From NCBI GenBank assembly GCA_021442155.1, contig CM038222.1, positions 24,972,148 through 25,036,147 of the forward strand: a DNA stretch of 64,000 nt, written 5' to 3'. The notes beneath the pieces are model-generated. The model saw only the letters and a list, made by a program, of their open reading frames with translations. It was not told the origin of the DNA and made no database searches. Positions 12,230-24,588 of this stretch are shown here, one piece after another. A program made the translations under genes and the position numbers. The stretch's first letter is position 1. Each line of letters starts with the position of its first letter. The DNA comes from Cymbidium sinense. Its lineage: Eukaryota; Streptophyta; Magnoliopsida; Asparagales; Orchidaceae.

Positions 12230-13179
12230 TGACCTCACTTTTGGAGTGTGAATTCAATCTTCCCATCTTAGACTTGGGAGTCTTCTAGACACTAAGACTT
12301 ACCTAGTTATAAGACACTTCTAACAATTAGGTTAACACTTAACATAAGCCTAAATACCTAAAAGGGTTAACCATAGGACTAGGTTATGCTTTAGGGATTA
12401 GGATAATCCACCTACCGTACAACCCAAATCCATTCCATGTTCACCTTCTCAAACCAAATCTAAAGTTCAATTCAAACATCAAATTCAAATCTAAATCCAA
12501 ACCAAAATTCCAAAACCAAATGATTGAAGCTCATGATCAAATCCAAACTTGAAACCCTTCCTAAGCCACATGACCTATCCCATGGACTTAGCCAAATCTT
12601 AATCCAAATCAATCCAAAATCAATTAATTTTTCCAAGATGAATTTATATCTTCGATCATCTTCTTAAATATAAATCAAATCTACATTAAAATGATCAAAA
12701 CTAAATAAAACTAAATCAAATTAAATCAAAACCCTTCCTAAGACATATAACCTATCCCATGGACTTGGACAAATATTAATCCAACTTAAGTCAAACTCAA
12801 TTAATTTTCTCATAAGTCAACCATATTTTCAATCAAATTCACAAATTTGAATGAAATATACATTTAAATCAACAAAACTAAGTCAAACCAAATAAAAAAT
12901 CCAAACCTAAGCCACATGACCCAACTCCATGGACTTAGTAAAATTCCTTCATTCCAAAACCAAATTCAATTGATTTTCTCATGAATCAATCATACCTTCA
13001 ATCATATTCAAAATATAAATGAAATATATAATCATCAAGCTAAACCAAAATCAACCCAAGTCAAACAAAACTTAACCCTTTTGACTTGAAATGTTAAAAT
13101 GAACCAAAACCAATTTGAATCCAAGCTAATTGCAATTGAATTTATATATCGATCCCAAATCCATATATAAATTCAACTA

Positions 13180-14070
13180 GATCAAACTCAACCCAAAATC
13201 AAGTTAACTAAACCCACTTAGTCCACTTGACCTAAAGTGGCCAATTTGACCTATTTGAGCTAAGTTCTAATCCTACTCAAATTGGATTGAACCAAGCCAT
13301 CAAAACCTTCCATCATGATTGTTGATCACCCTAGGTTGATCAATTGTCCAAATTGTGTCAAACCAAGTCAACTTGGTCATTTGACCAAGTAAACCCGTTA
13401 ACCCATATGAACCCAAACTAGCCAAATTGTAACCTAAGACAAATCCCTTGAAACTAATGATTTATACCAAATCAAAATCAATATTTGAATATGACTTGAC
13501 CTTCAATTGAGCTAAACCAAATCGAATTGGCCCTCTTGACCTAAGTTGACCCAAATTGACCTAAAAGACCAAACTGGGTCAAATCAAAATATAAACCAAA
13601 TTGATTGCAACCAATGGCTCAAGTTCAACAATCGATTGTTGAACTTGACGAAAGCCATGATTGGACCCATTTAAACCCAATTGAACAACTTGTCCAAAGT
13701 GACCTAAAGATTCAAGTTGGCTTATATCAATACCAAATCCAAATTAATTGAAACCAAAGCCTACAATCATTTTCAATTGGTCAACTAAACCCAAACCAAC
13801 ACCCAACCCAAGCCAATTTGGCCAATTGGTCAAATTGGTCAACTTAAACCATTTAACCCAAATGAATTCAAATGAGGCAAAATCAAATCTAAGCCAAACT
13901 AAACCAAACCAATTGAACCAAAAATCCCAAATAATCATATGAACTTGACCCAACCTTTGCTTTGGCCCAACCTTTGGTTTTGCCCAATTTGACCAATTGG
14001 TCAACTTGACCCAACCTAACCTTATTTGACCTAAATGAGTCAAATTGAGAAAAACCTAACCAAATCAACT
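13180..14070. repeat. TTGACC/GGTCAA-dense cryptic repeat
   Basis: TTGACC, GGTCAA and CCAAATTG recur at irregular short spacing across about 0.9 kb. The same character appears in the homologous stretch near 49680-50380. The spacing is too irregular for a simple tandem repeat. TTGAC is the core of plant W-boxes, but no promoter context is visible. Long minus-strand open frames here (13744-14074) simply translate the repeat into W/L/K-rich peptides. Confidence 0.55.
13619..13648. other. 30-bp perfect palindrome
   Basis: An uninterrupted inverted repeat is centred on ATCGAT at 13631-13636, with arms TCAAGTTCAACA and its complement and no spacer. The equivalent place in the second copy near 50100 is not palindromic, so it arose in or was kept only by this copy. 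Confidence 0.85.
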
Positions 14071-16821
14071 CCAATTGACTAGAAATTTGGGCTAACCCAC
14101 TTTTGCTTCATTTTAAATCTACCCAAATTAAATCCAATGCCAAATGATCATTCTACCCTTAGGTCAAGGGCATAACATGCGACAAATCACCCATTTAAGT
14201 GGTCATTTCCATTTCTTGGTGATTTGGTACTCTCTTAATGGTCCACCTAAGCCCCTAAGACACTGCCCAACTTTGCCCAAGGGGTGGTTGGGTCGACCGT
14301 GACCCATGGGAGGTGAAATCATGGCACCCTCCCCATTGGAGCATCTGAAACCCATATGAAACTCATGATTCCTCCTTGGAAACCACCTCCACACCTTCAA
14401 CCAACAAAGTAGCGCAAACTCACCTCCACTCTGCCACCCACGACTCCCTGAGATGGCTGGACAACCACTAAAAACCAAACCTAATCCCACCATTCGATCA
14501 AGATGAAGGGGGGTATACAACCTCTTGTTTCCACTTAAACACACACAAAAATCATTTCTCAGGGCCCTATCCACCCAAGATGAGCCGCTAGAGCCATTCC
14601 TTAAGCTCCCAAGATCATTCCTCGATTAAAAAAATACCATTTTCTTCCATCTCGAAATAAGACACTCCCATTTTTGACGTAACTTCCCCATTTCTCCATC
14701 AAACTCAAATTAACTTTGCACGCAACTTCCCTAGGCCTCATCGAGAAAGAATGAATTATATCTCAAACTTCTTGAGCACCAGAGGTGGGACTTTGATCAA
14801 AGCCGAGCATCAAATCATCAATTTGTGGCCTTCAGAGCAAACGTCGATGAATTGATCAAATTGCTACTCAATAGGGCTTTATCTCCACTAAGTGAAACTT
14901 CCTTAATCATTTGGGCTGCCAGTCTTGAGCTCCGGTGAGGTATGCTTTCAAAATTGATCCTTAGGAAAGAATGGGTTGGAGCTTTTCAATGAAAACTTGC
15001 ATTTCATGTGATCTTGACTGTTAGATCCCCTCCAATCTATGTTGTGAAGGTGGGGGATCCTTTTGGAGTTGATCTAAGCTCGGGTAAGCTCGGATCAAGT
15101 GAGCAATGGTGGATGGACTCCAATCTACCTCACTCGCATGACGTTAGATTACACATAGTCCATTCCACTTAATCAGAATAGACAACCGTGATTAGATTTG
15201 CTAGATCGATTTGATTTAATTTTATTAAGCTATGGGATTAATCGTAGCTGTCTGATCTTAAATCGAATGATGAACGAGAAATCACATCCATCGGACTAGA
15301 AAGTGCATCCGTCCCAGCCACGTAGGTGCTGAGTCGGATAATTTTTTAGTAGCCAATCCCGCGCCGCCAAGTGAAAAGTGAACCTTGTCAGTGCTCCATG
15401 TGGCATCAATAGGATTAGGCTTTAATTAGGCTTAATTAATCATTTTTAATGGTCAAAACTTCTAAAAATTATAAAAAATTATAGAGAAATAAAAAAATGC
15501 AAATAAATACTCATTTTAAAGGTATTTCAGAGGAGAATTAATTAACAATTATTTTAACTATATTTGAATAGTAATTAATGTTTAATTAAAGTTTAATTAC
15601 AAATTAATTACCTTAATTACTCCTTAATTACTTGAGTAATTAATCCCAAATTTTGTGGGTTAATTTAATGGGATGACCTATGCCTCCAATGATTGTCTTG
15701 GGATTTATTGCTCACTTAATTAGAAAAATTGACTAATTAAACCTTAACTATTCTTTTAAGTTAATTAATGATTAATTAATCCCATGAACAGTAATAAATT
15801 GGTTAATTAAGTTTATTAATCATTGTTCAATAGTAAGTGAACTAAGGAATAGGGTTGGGACCCCTTTCACTAAGTTCATTTCACCCTTTTTTTAAAATGA
15901 AATTAACTAAGATTTAACTAATTAATTAAATCACTTGATCAAATTGAAATCATAATCATATCAAACCTTAATTAATTAAATCATGGGGTAGATCTTTAGG
16001 TGTTTAATAACCTAAAGGAGTTTAATGAAATTATGGTTAGTCCACATGTGTTGGAAAACCATAAGAGTAATTAATTAAGTCCCTTAATCAAATTAACTAT
16101 TAATCATTAGGCCCCTTTTATTTTCTAGGATCATTGCAAGTTTATTTTCCATGCATATCATGTTGGCTCATAATTATTTAGTTAACTACTTTAAGGTGAC
16201 ATAGGTAAGGGTAATTAATTCATCTAATTAAGGGTTCAACTTAATTTACCCACAAAATCAACTTAGTTACATTTCCTTAAATTAAATCAAATCACTAATG
16301 TGGAATGGGTTTAAAACAACAAGTGATATTTTCTTCTCCTCTTTAAATCAAATCAAATCCAAAACGTAATTAATAAAGAAGCTTTGGTTTGCTTTCAATA
16401 GTCTTATTTGATTTGATTGTCCTTAAGAACTAGTTTGGTTGAATGAATCACATGCTTATATTTGATTCTCCTCTTTCCTATCATGTTAAATTTGATATGT
16501 CATTTGAATTCATGCATCCATCTTTTCAAAATCAAGTAAAATAAAATGGTCTTCTTTTATGTAAGCTTGTATGTGTTGATTTAATTTAATATAAGCATGG
16601 CTATTATCACTATTAAATCCAAATGTATTTTTCAAAAGCTTTTAAATGAATAATAATATGTGTTATGATCCTAGTTATAAATACATAAGAAATGCATATG
16701 CTTATAGCTTAATGAGTTGAATTATATAAGATTGAATGCTAATGAGTATATAGTCTGGACTTCCAGGAACATGAGGCCTTAGCTAGCCCACAGGAGTTCA
16801 TTTGAATACCTCACTTCTCTA

Positions 16822-16890
16822 GTTTGTTACTTTGTTGATGAAATTGAAAAGGAGAAATGTTGAATTTGAATTCTGTCTCAGTAAACAAAA
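16822..16890 (+). pseudogene. GR-RBP 3' UTR tail fragment
   Basis: Only the last ~70 bp of the GR-RBP fragment is present: TTACTTTGTTGATGAAATTG, GGAGAAATGTTGAATTTGAA and an A-rich end, followed by the usual CCAAAAACCCTAAACCC flank. The coding part is absent. It marks the right border of the gypsy-associated sequence and suggests that block replaced or interrupted a GR-RBP unit. Confidence 0.75.
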
Positions 16891-17128
16891 AACCAAAAAC
16901 CCTAAACCCTAAACTAAAACTTGAACCCTAAACTTAAAACCTAAACCCTAAACCACAAACCCTAAAAACCTTAAACCCTAAACCATAAAAAGCTAAACCT
17001 AAACTAAATAAAACCTAAAAAAAACCTAAACCTAAATAAAATAAAAAATAAAATAAAATAAAATAAACTAAACCTAAACATAAAATAAAATAAAATAAAA
17101 ATAAAATAAATAAAAAATAAATAAAAAT

Positions 17129-17363
17129 AAACTAAAAAAATAAAACAAACCTAAAATAAACCTAGATAAACTAAAAATTAAACATAAAATAAAAATAAAA
17201 TAAACTTAAACTAAAATAAAATAAAAGATAAATAAAAACCTAAAATAAACTAAAAAAATAAAACAAACCTACAAATAAAAAACCTAGATAAACTAAAAAT
17301 TAAACATAAAATAAAAATAAAATAAACCTAAAAAAATAAAATAAAAGATAAATAAAAACCTAA
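17129..17363 (+). repeat. Local 119-bp tandem duplication in satellite
   Basis: Starting at 17129 and 17248, both copies read AACTAAAAAAATAAAACAAA, later CCTAGATAAACTAAAAATT, then AAAAGATAAATAAAAACC. Similarity is high compared with neighbouring satellite, so the duplication is comparatively recent. Confidence 0.7.
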
Positions 17364-19104
17364 ACCTAAAAAATATACTTAAAAATAAAACCTAAAAATA
17401 AAGAAAAAAATAAAACATAAACCCTAAACAAAAAAAAAAACCAAAACTTAGAATAAACAAAATAAAATAAACATGAAACTAAACTAAAATAAACTAAACT
17501 AAAATAAATAAAACCTAAACCTAAACCTAAAATAAACTAAACTTAAACCCTAAACTATATAAAATAAAGTAAACTAAAAAATAAACCTAAACCTAAACTA
17601 AAAAAAAAAATAAAACTAAAATAAAACCTAAAACCTTAACCTAAAAAAATAAAATAAAAACCTAACCCTAAACCTAAAAATAAAAAATAAAACATAAAAC
17701 TAAAAAATAAAATTAAAATAAAACTAAACTTAAACCTAAACCTAAAAAATAAACTAAAATGAAAAACCTAAACTAAAATAAATAAACTTAAAATAAAGAA
17801 ATTAAATTAAATAAAAATAAAAAATAATCCTAAATAAAAAAAAAATAAAATAAATTAAAATAAATAAAAAATAAACTAAATAAATTTAAACCTATCAATT
17901 TACTTAATTTTTTAAAAAACAAAACCCTAAACCCTAAACTTCGAACCCCAAACCTTATACCCTAAACCCTAAACCCTAAAAAATCTTAAACCTTAAACTA
18001 ACCCTAAACCCTAAACCCTAAACCCTAAACCTAACCCTAAACCCTAAACCCTAAACTTTAAACTCTAAGGACCGTAAACCATATAGTCCAAACCATAAAG
18101 CGTAAAGCTTAAACCCTAAACTAACCCTAAACCCTTAGCTAACCGTAAACCCTAAAACCTAAAAACCCTAAACCCTAAAGCCAAAAGCCAAAACCCTAAA
18201 CCCTAAATCCTAAATAATAAACCCTAAACCCTAAGCCCTAAACCCTAAAACTCTAAACCCAAAACCCTAAACCTTAAACCCTAAACCCTAAAACCTAAAA
18301 ACCTTAAAACCTAAACCTAAACTAAATAAAACCTAAAAATAAAATAAATAAATTATCCTAAACCTCAATAAAATAAAAACCTAAACTAAAGCCTAAATCA
18401 AAACCTAAAAATAAACTAAAATAAACTAATTAAAATAAACTATAATAAAATAAATAAAAAAATAAAATAAACTAAAAAAATTAAATAAACCTAAGAATAA
18501 AAAACCTAAATAAAATAAAAAAACTAAACATAAATTAAAAATAAAAAATACCTAACATAGAATAAAATCAAAATTAAATAAAAATCTAAACCTAAAGAAA
18601 AAACCTAAAAATAAAACCTAAACCCTTAACTAAAAAAAATACCTAAACCTAAAATAAAAATAAAATAAACCTAAACAAAAACTAAAATAAACTAAACTAA
18701 AATAAATAAAACCTAAAACTAAACATAAACCCTAAACTAAATAAAAGATAATAAACTAAAAACCTAAACCTAAACTAAAAAATAAAACCAAAAATAAACT
18801 TAAAATAAAAACCTAAAACTTAAACCTAAAAAAACAAAATAAAACCTAAACCTAAACCTCAAATAGAAAATAAAACATAAATCTAAAAAAGAAAATAAAA
18901 ATAAAACTCAACCAAAAAAATAAACCTAAACCTAAACCCAAACCTAAAAAATAAACTAAAATAAAAAACCAAAACTAAAATAGAATACCTAGACAATAAT
19001 AAAAAAACCTAAAATAAATAAACTAAACTAAATAAAAATAAAACATAAACATAATAAAAATGAAAAATAAAATAAACTAAAATGAATAAAAATAAACTAA
19101 ATAA

Positions 19105-19155
19105 ACAAAAGAAGAAATGTTGTATTTAAATTTGTTCTCTGCTGAAAAATAAATC
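19105..19155 (+). pseudogene. GR-RBP 3' UTR tail fragment, second
   Basis: AAAAGAAGAAATGTTGTATTT, TTGTTCTCTGCTGAAAAATA and the downstream CCTAAACTAAAACCTGAAC flank match the end of the GR-RBP copies. It joins A-rich satellite directly, at the place where the diagnostic box normally lies. No coding sequence remains. Confidence 0.7.
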
Positions 19156-22100
19156 AAAACCCTAAACTAAAACCTGAACTATAAACCTAAAACCTAAACC
19201 CTAAAAACCCTAAACCCTAAAACCTAAATAGAAAACACTAAACCCTAAAACCCTAAACCCTAAACCCTAAACCCTAAACCCTAACCACTAAAACCAAAAA
19301 TAACCCTAAACCCTAAACCCTGATCCCTAAACCCCAAACCCTAATCCCTAAACCCTAAACCCTAAACTAACCCTAAACCCTAAACTAATTAAAACCTAAA
19401 ATAAAATAAATAAAAAATTTAAACCAAAATAAAATAAAAACATAAGCTAAAACCTAAACCTAAACCTAAAAGGAAAATAAAATAAAAATAAAATTAAACT
19501 AAATTAAAATAAATAAAATCTAAACTATACTAAAAAATTAAAAACATTAATAAAATAAAAATTAAACCTAAAATAAAAATAAAATAAACCTAAAATTGAA
19601 TAAAATAAAAACCTAAACCTAAACAATAAACCTAAAAATAAAACCTAAACCCTAAACTAAAAAAAACCCTAAACCTAAAATAAAAATAAAATAAACCTAA
19701 ATGTAAACTAAAATAAACTAAATTATAATAAATAAAACCTAAACCTAAACCTAAATCAAAAAAAAAAAAAAAAACTAAAACATAATCCTAAACTAAAAAA
19801 TAAAACCAAAAAATAAACCTAAAATAATAACCTAAAACCTAAACCTAAAGATATAAAATAAAAACTTAAACATAAACTTAAAAATATAAAATAAAAATTA
19901 AACCTCAAAAGTAAAATAAAATAAAAACTAAACTAAAAAATAAACCTAAACCTAAACCTAAACCTAAAAAACAAACAAAAATAAAAACCTAAACTAAAAT
20001 AAATAAACTAATATCAATAAACTAAACTAAATAAAAATAAACCTAAATCAAAATAAAAAAATAAACTAAATAAACATAAACATACGAGCTTACTTAATTT
20101 AAAAAAATTTGAAAATAAAAAATAAAAAAAAAAAACCCTAAAACATAAAACCTTAAACCCTAAACCCTAAACCCCAAGCCCTAAACCCTAACCCTAAACA
20201 CTAAACCCTAAACTCTAAAGCTTAAACTCTAAACCATAAAATCCTAAAAAGCATAAACCTAAACTATATAAAACTTAAAAATAAAATAAATAAAAAACCT
20301 AAACCTAAATAAAATAAAAAAATAAAATAAAATGAAAACATAAACTAAAACCTAAACTTATACCTAAACCTAAACCTAAAAAGAAAATAAAATAAAAAAA
20401 TAAAAACTAAACTAAAATAAAATAAATAAAAATCAAAACTAAACTAAAAAAATAATAAACCTTAGTAAAATAAAAACTAAACCGAAAATAATAATAAATT
20501 AAACCTAAAATACAACAAAATAAAAATAAATTAAACTAAACTTAAACAATAAATCTAAAAATAAATAAAAAATAAAACCAAAACCCTAAACTAAAAAAAA
20601 ACTTAATCCAAAAATAAAAATAAAATAAACCTAAACCTAAACTAAAGTAAAGTAAACTAAAATAAATAAAACCTAAACCTAAATTAAGAGAATAAAATAA
20701 ACTAAAAATAAACCTAAACTAAAAAATAGAAACCTAAAATCTAAACCTAAAAAGATAAAATAAAAATTTAAACCGAATCTTAGAAATAGAAAATAAACCT
20801 AAACATTAAAAATAAACCTAAACTTAAACCTAAACCTAAAGAACAAACAAAAATAAAAAACTTGAACTAAAAGAAATAAACCTAAAATAAATAAACTAAA
20901 CTAAATATAAATAAAAGTAAATCTAAATAAAAATAAAAAATAAACTAAATAAACCTAAATATATGAGTTTACTTAATTTAAATAAAATTAAAACATTAAA
21001 AAAATAAAAAATAATTAAAACAGACTTTAACCCAAACCATAAACCTTAAAACCCTGAACTTTAAACCCTAAACCCCAACATACAACCATAAACCCCTAAC
21101 CCTAAACCCCAAACCCTAAACCTAAAACATTAACCCCTAAACCCAAAACCATAAAACCTACAAACCTAAAAAAAATAAACCTAAACTAAATAAAACTAAA
21201 AATAAATTAAATAAAAAACCTAAACCTAAACCTTAAAAAAAATAAAAAAATAAAAACTAAACTAAAATAAATAAAAACCTAAAAATAAAAACTAATCTTA
21301 AAAATAAATTAAATAAAATAAAAAATAAATAAATAAAAAAATAAACCTAAAAAATAAATAAAGTAAATAAAATAAAAATTAAACATAAAATAAAAAGAAA
21401 ATTAACCTAAAATAAAATAAAATAAAAACTAAAAAAAACCTAAACCTAAAAAATAAACATAATAATAAAACGTAAAAATAAAGAATAAATAAAATCTAAA
21501 CCCTAAACTAAAAAAACCTAAACGTAAAATAAACAAAATAAAATAAACCTAATCCTAAACTAAAATAAACTAAAATAAAATAAATAAAGACTAAACGTAA
21601 ACCAAAACTAAACTAAACCTAAACCCTTAATTAAATAAAATAAAATAAACTAAAAATAAACATCAACCTAAACTAAAAAATAAAACCTAAAAATAAACCT
21701 AAAATGAAAACCTAAAACCTTAACCTAAAAAAAAATAAAATAAAAACCTAAACTTAAACCTTAAAATAAAAAATAAAACCTAAACCTCAAAAATAAAATA
21801 AAAATAAAACTAAACTTAAAAATAAAAATAAACCTAAACCTAAATAAAAATATAAACTAATATAAAGAACCTAAACTAAAATAAATAAACTTAAAATAAA
21901 TAAACTAAACTAAATAAAAAAAATAAAAAAACTAAAAGAATTAAAAAAATAAACTGAATATACCTAAGTTTACCAGTTCACTTAATTTTTTTTTTTTTTT
22001 AAAAATACTAAATCTTAAAACCTAAACCCTATCCCCTAAACCCTAAATCCTAAGCCCTAAACCTTAAACCCTAAACACTAAACTGTAACACTAACCATAA

Positions 22101-22451
22101 ACCCTAAAGCCTAAACCTATGACCCTAAACCTTAAACCATTAAAAACACTTAACCTAAAACACTAAACCCTAAACCCTAAACCCTATACTAACCTTAATT
22201 CCAAAACTCTAAGCTAAACCTAAACCCTAAACCCTAAACCCTAAAAAACCTAAAATCTTAAACCCTAAACCCTAAAAGCATAAAACCTAAAACCCTAAAA
22301 CTTAAACCCTAAACCCTAAATCATAAACCCTAAACCTTAACACTAAACCCTAAACCCTAAACCCTAAACCCTAAACTTAAACCTAAAGTAACTAAATAAA
22401 TTAAAAAATGAACCTAAACCCTAAAACCAAATAAACCTAAACTTAAACACT

Positions 22452-22829
22452 AAGAATGGGCAGAACCTTGATGGAAGAACCAGGCTTAGTCTAGATCTGA
22501 CAGTGGAGTGAGAGGTGGAGGTAATTGCTGTGGTGGTGGGGCATTTGGAGGTGCTGGTGGATATGGAGGTGGTGGTCGGAGCTGTGGTGGTTCTAGAGGC
22601 TAGAGGAGCGACGGAGGTTACAGTCGTGGTGGTGGCGGAGGGAGAGATCGAGGATATGATGGTGGATCTAGCAACTGGAGAGGCCGCAATGGTTTTGATG
22701 GGAACTGGAGAAATTGAAGAAAGGTCAACTGATCCGCTGCTTATGGAACTATTTCTTTATAGTAGAGATGGTTCTAATTATCTAGGGTTATTTATTTGCC
22801 ATATGCATGCACATTTTTTATCTATGTCA
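22452..22829 (+). pseudogene. GR-RBP 3' fragment, copy 3
   Basis: The shared 5' breakpoint (CTAAG/AATGGGCAG) is preceded by the conserved leader at 22385-22451. A deletion after CTTGATGG removes the end of the RRM segment. The Gly-rich tail, the end-of-ORF region and part of the 3' UTR (TTTATAGTAGAGATGGTTCT) follow. It stops at TCTATGTCA, where telomere-like CCTAAACC begins, so the last ~90 bp and the poly(A) are missing. A 108-codon + strand open frame here is an off-frame reading of the GGN repeats. Confidence 0.8.
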
Positions 22830-24099
22830 CCTAAACCTTGAAAACACTAAACCCAAATCCATGAACCCTAAACCCAAAAACCCTAAGCCCTAAACTCCAA
22901 ACCCTAATTGCTAAGCCCCAAATCGTAAAACCTAAATCTTAAACCCTAAGCAAACCCTAAACTGTAAACTTAAACTAAATAAAATATAATAAACTAAAAA
23001 TAAACCTAAACCTAAACTAAAAAATAAAACCTAAAAATAAAACAAAAGTAAAAACTTAAACCTAAAACTAAAAAAAAAATAAAAACATAAACCTAAACAT
23101 AAATGCAAAAAATAAAACCCAAACCTAAAAAGTAAAATAAAATAAAAAACCCAAACTAAAATAAATAAACTAAACTAAATAAAAATAAAAAATAAACATA
23201 AACAAAAATAAATAATAAAAGAAACTAAATAAACCTAAACCTATCACTTTACTTAAGTTAAAAAAAATTCTAACCCTAAATCCAAAATAGTAAACTCTAA
23301 ACCCAAAACCCTAACCCTAAATCCTAATACCCTAAACCTTAAAACCTTAACCCTAAACCCTAAACACTAAATAGTAAAAACTTAAAAACCTAAACCAAAA
23401 AATAAAATATAAAAAAAACATAAACCTAAATTAAATAAAAATAATAAAAAAATAAAATAAACTAATAAAAATAAATAAAAATAAAATAAATAAAAACCTA
23501 AACTAAACTTAAAAAATAAAATAAACCTAAGACTATAAAATTTAAATAAAATAAATACTAAATGTAAAATGAAAATAAAATAAACATAAAAAAATTAAAT
23601 AAAAACCTAAATATAAAAAATAAACATAAAAATAAATAAGAAATAAAACCTAAACTAAAAACTAAAATAAAACCTAAACCTAAAATAAATATAAAATAAA
23701 CAAAATAAAATAAACATAAACATAAATTAAAATAAACTAAACTAAAATAAATAAAACCTAAACTTAAGCATAAAATAAACTAAACCTAAACCTTAACCTA
23801 AACCTAAACCTAAACTAAATAAAATAAAATAAACCTAAAACTAAACCTAAAATAAAAACCTAAAACCTAAACCTGAAAAGAAAAAATAAAAACCTAATCC
23901 TAATCCTAAAAGTTAAAAATAAAACCTACACCTAAAAAATAAAATAAAAATAAAACTCTAAACCCTAACCCTAAACCCTAAACCCTAACCCTAAACCATA
24001 TACTCAAAACCCTAAACATAATCCTAAAGTAACTAAATAAATTTATAAATAAATCTAAACCCTAAAACCAAATAAACCTAAACCTAAACCTAAATCCTA
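22830..24099 (+). repeat. Telomere-derived satellite, block 3
   Basis: This holds CCCTAAA patches, then A-rich repeat with a box at 23240-23257 (CCTATCACTTTACTTAAG), then A-rich repeat again. The GR-RBP leader occupies 24025-24099. The stretch is about one long-period unit. No gene is seen. Confidence 0.88.
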
Positions 24100-24588
24100 A
24101 AATCGGTAGCACATTGATGACAGGAACAACACTGTTAACCAAGCTCAGTTTAGATCTGGCAGTGGAGGCGAAGGCAGAGGCGACAGTTATCACAGTGGTG
24201 GTGGGGGATCTAGAGGTGCTGGTGCATATGGAGGTGGTGGTCGGAGCAGTGGTGGTTATGGAGGGGGGAAGAGCGAAGGAGGTTACAACCGTGGTGGCTG
24301 TGAAGGGAGAGATCAAGGATATGATGGTGGATCCCGCTGCTTGAGAGGACAGGATGGTTGTGATGGGAACTAGAGAAACTGAAGAACGACTGATCTGATC
24401 TGCTGCTTATGAAAATGTGCCTTTATAGTAGGGATGGTTCTAGTTATGTAGGTTTTTCGATTTACTCTATCCATGCTCATTTTTTATTTCTATCATCACT
24501 TTTATCTTAGAAAACTTCGTGTGTTACTTGGTTGATGAAATCAAAAAGAAGAAATGCTGAATCTGAATTTGTTCTCTATTAAAAAAAA
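24100..24588 (+). pseudogene. GR-RBP 3' fragment, copy 4 (frame open)
   Basis: This is the best-preserved reading frame. After a changed start the sense frame reads TVNQAQ (Gln codon CAA kept), RSGSGGEGRG, SYHSGGGGS, AYGGGGRSSGGYGGG, GGYNRGG and RDQGYDGGSR, and ends GCDGN and TAG near 24371. That is about 85 sense codons without a stop. The RRM RNP motifs and any start codon are absent, so a functional protein is not expected. The 3' UTR runs to an A run at 24581-24588. The alternative open frames over it on either strand are shadows of the Gly codons. Confidence 0.82.

Larger units (their letters stand above)
5201..16821 (-). mobile_element. Decayed Ty3/gypsy element (Tat-like), minus strand
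   Basis: Domains in minus-strand order are the C-terminal part of a protease (about 12229-11950), an RT upstream region and RT with first RNase H (11124-9801), a second RNase H (about 9460-9008), and integrase (about 8900-7595), followed by a repeat-rich 3' region (about 7560-5201). RT, then RNase H, then a second RNase H, then integrase is the order known for plant Tat-lineage gypsy elements. Every domain carries stops or frameshifts. No gag and no N-terminal protease were found. The LTR borders could not be fixed: no matching sequence pair was seen at the two ends, so the limits given are approximate. Confidence 0.75.
12230..16821. repeat. 4.6-kb non-coding gypsy-associated repeat, copy 1
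   Basis: This AT-rich sequence has no supported ORF and is homologous throughout to 48909-52930. Shared landmarks in order are GTTGACCTCACTTTTGG, CATAGG.(A/G)TAGGTT, the TTGACC-rich section, TGGTTGGGTCG/TGGCTGGGTCG with ACCTCCCCAT-type sequence, GGATTAGGCTTTAATTAGG-type sequence, AGGTAAGGGT(T)AATTAATT, and AGTCTGGAC near the end. It abuts the protease fragment, so it may be a long LTR or untranslated leader of the same element. At 16800-16822 it passes into a GR-RBP 3' UTR tail. Confidence 0.65.
16891..22451 (+). repeat. Telomere-derived satellite, block 2
   Basis: About 5.6 kb contains five or more long-period units. Boxes related to CCTAYNRGTTTACTTAATTT lie at about 17891, 20081, 20961 and 21970, the last three 880 and 1009 bp apart. 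Each box is followed by a short A- or T-rich run and then a CCCTAAA-rich patch (for example 17920-18300, 19200-19380, 22010-22370), then a long A-rich stretch. The GR-RBP leader AAAGTAACTAAATAAATT begins at 22385. No gene is seen. Confidence 0.9.

Noticed and set aside
13744..14074. W/L/K-rich minus-strand frames, and a + frame at 13748-13942
   Set aside because: They translate the TTGACC/CCAAATTG cryptic repeat, and no such frame is kept in the second copy.
14203..14574. 123-codon minus-strand frame
   Set aside because: The homologous region near 50530-50890 is open only on the other strand (50609-50884); neither frame is conserved, so neither is a gene.
22515..22841. + strand V/E/M-rich open frames over GR-RBP copies (also 2888-3112, 24114-24344, 30899-31204, 32825-33139, 35585-35863)
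   Set aside because: They are out of frame with the RRM-derived codons; GGT/GGA repeats shifted by one base give GTG/GAG codons without stops.
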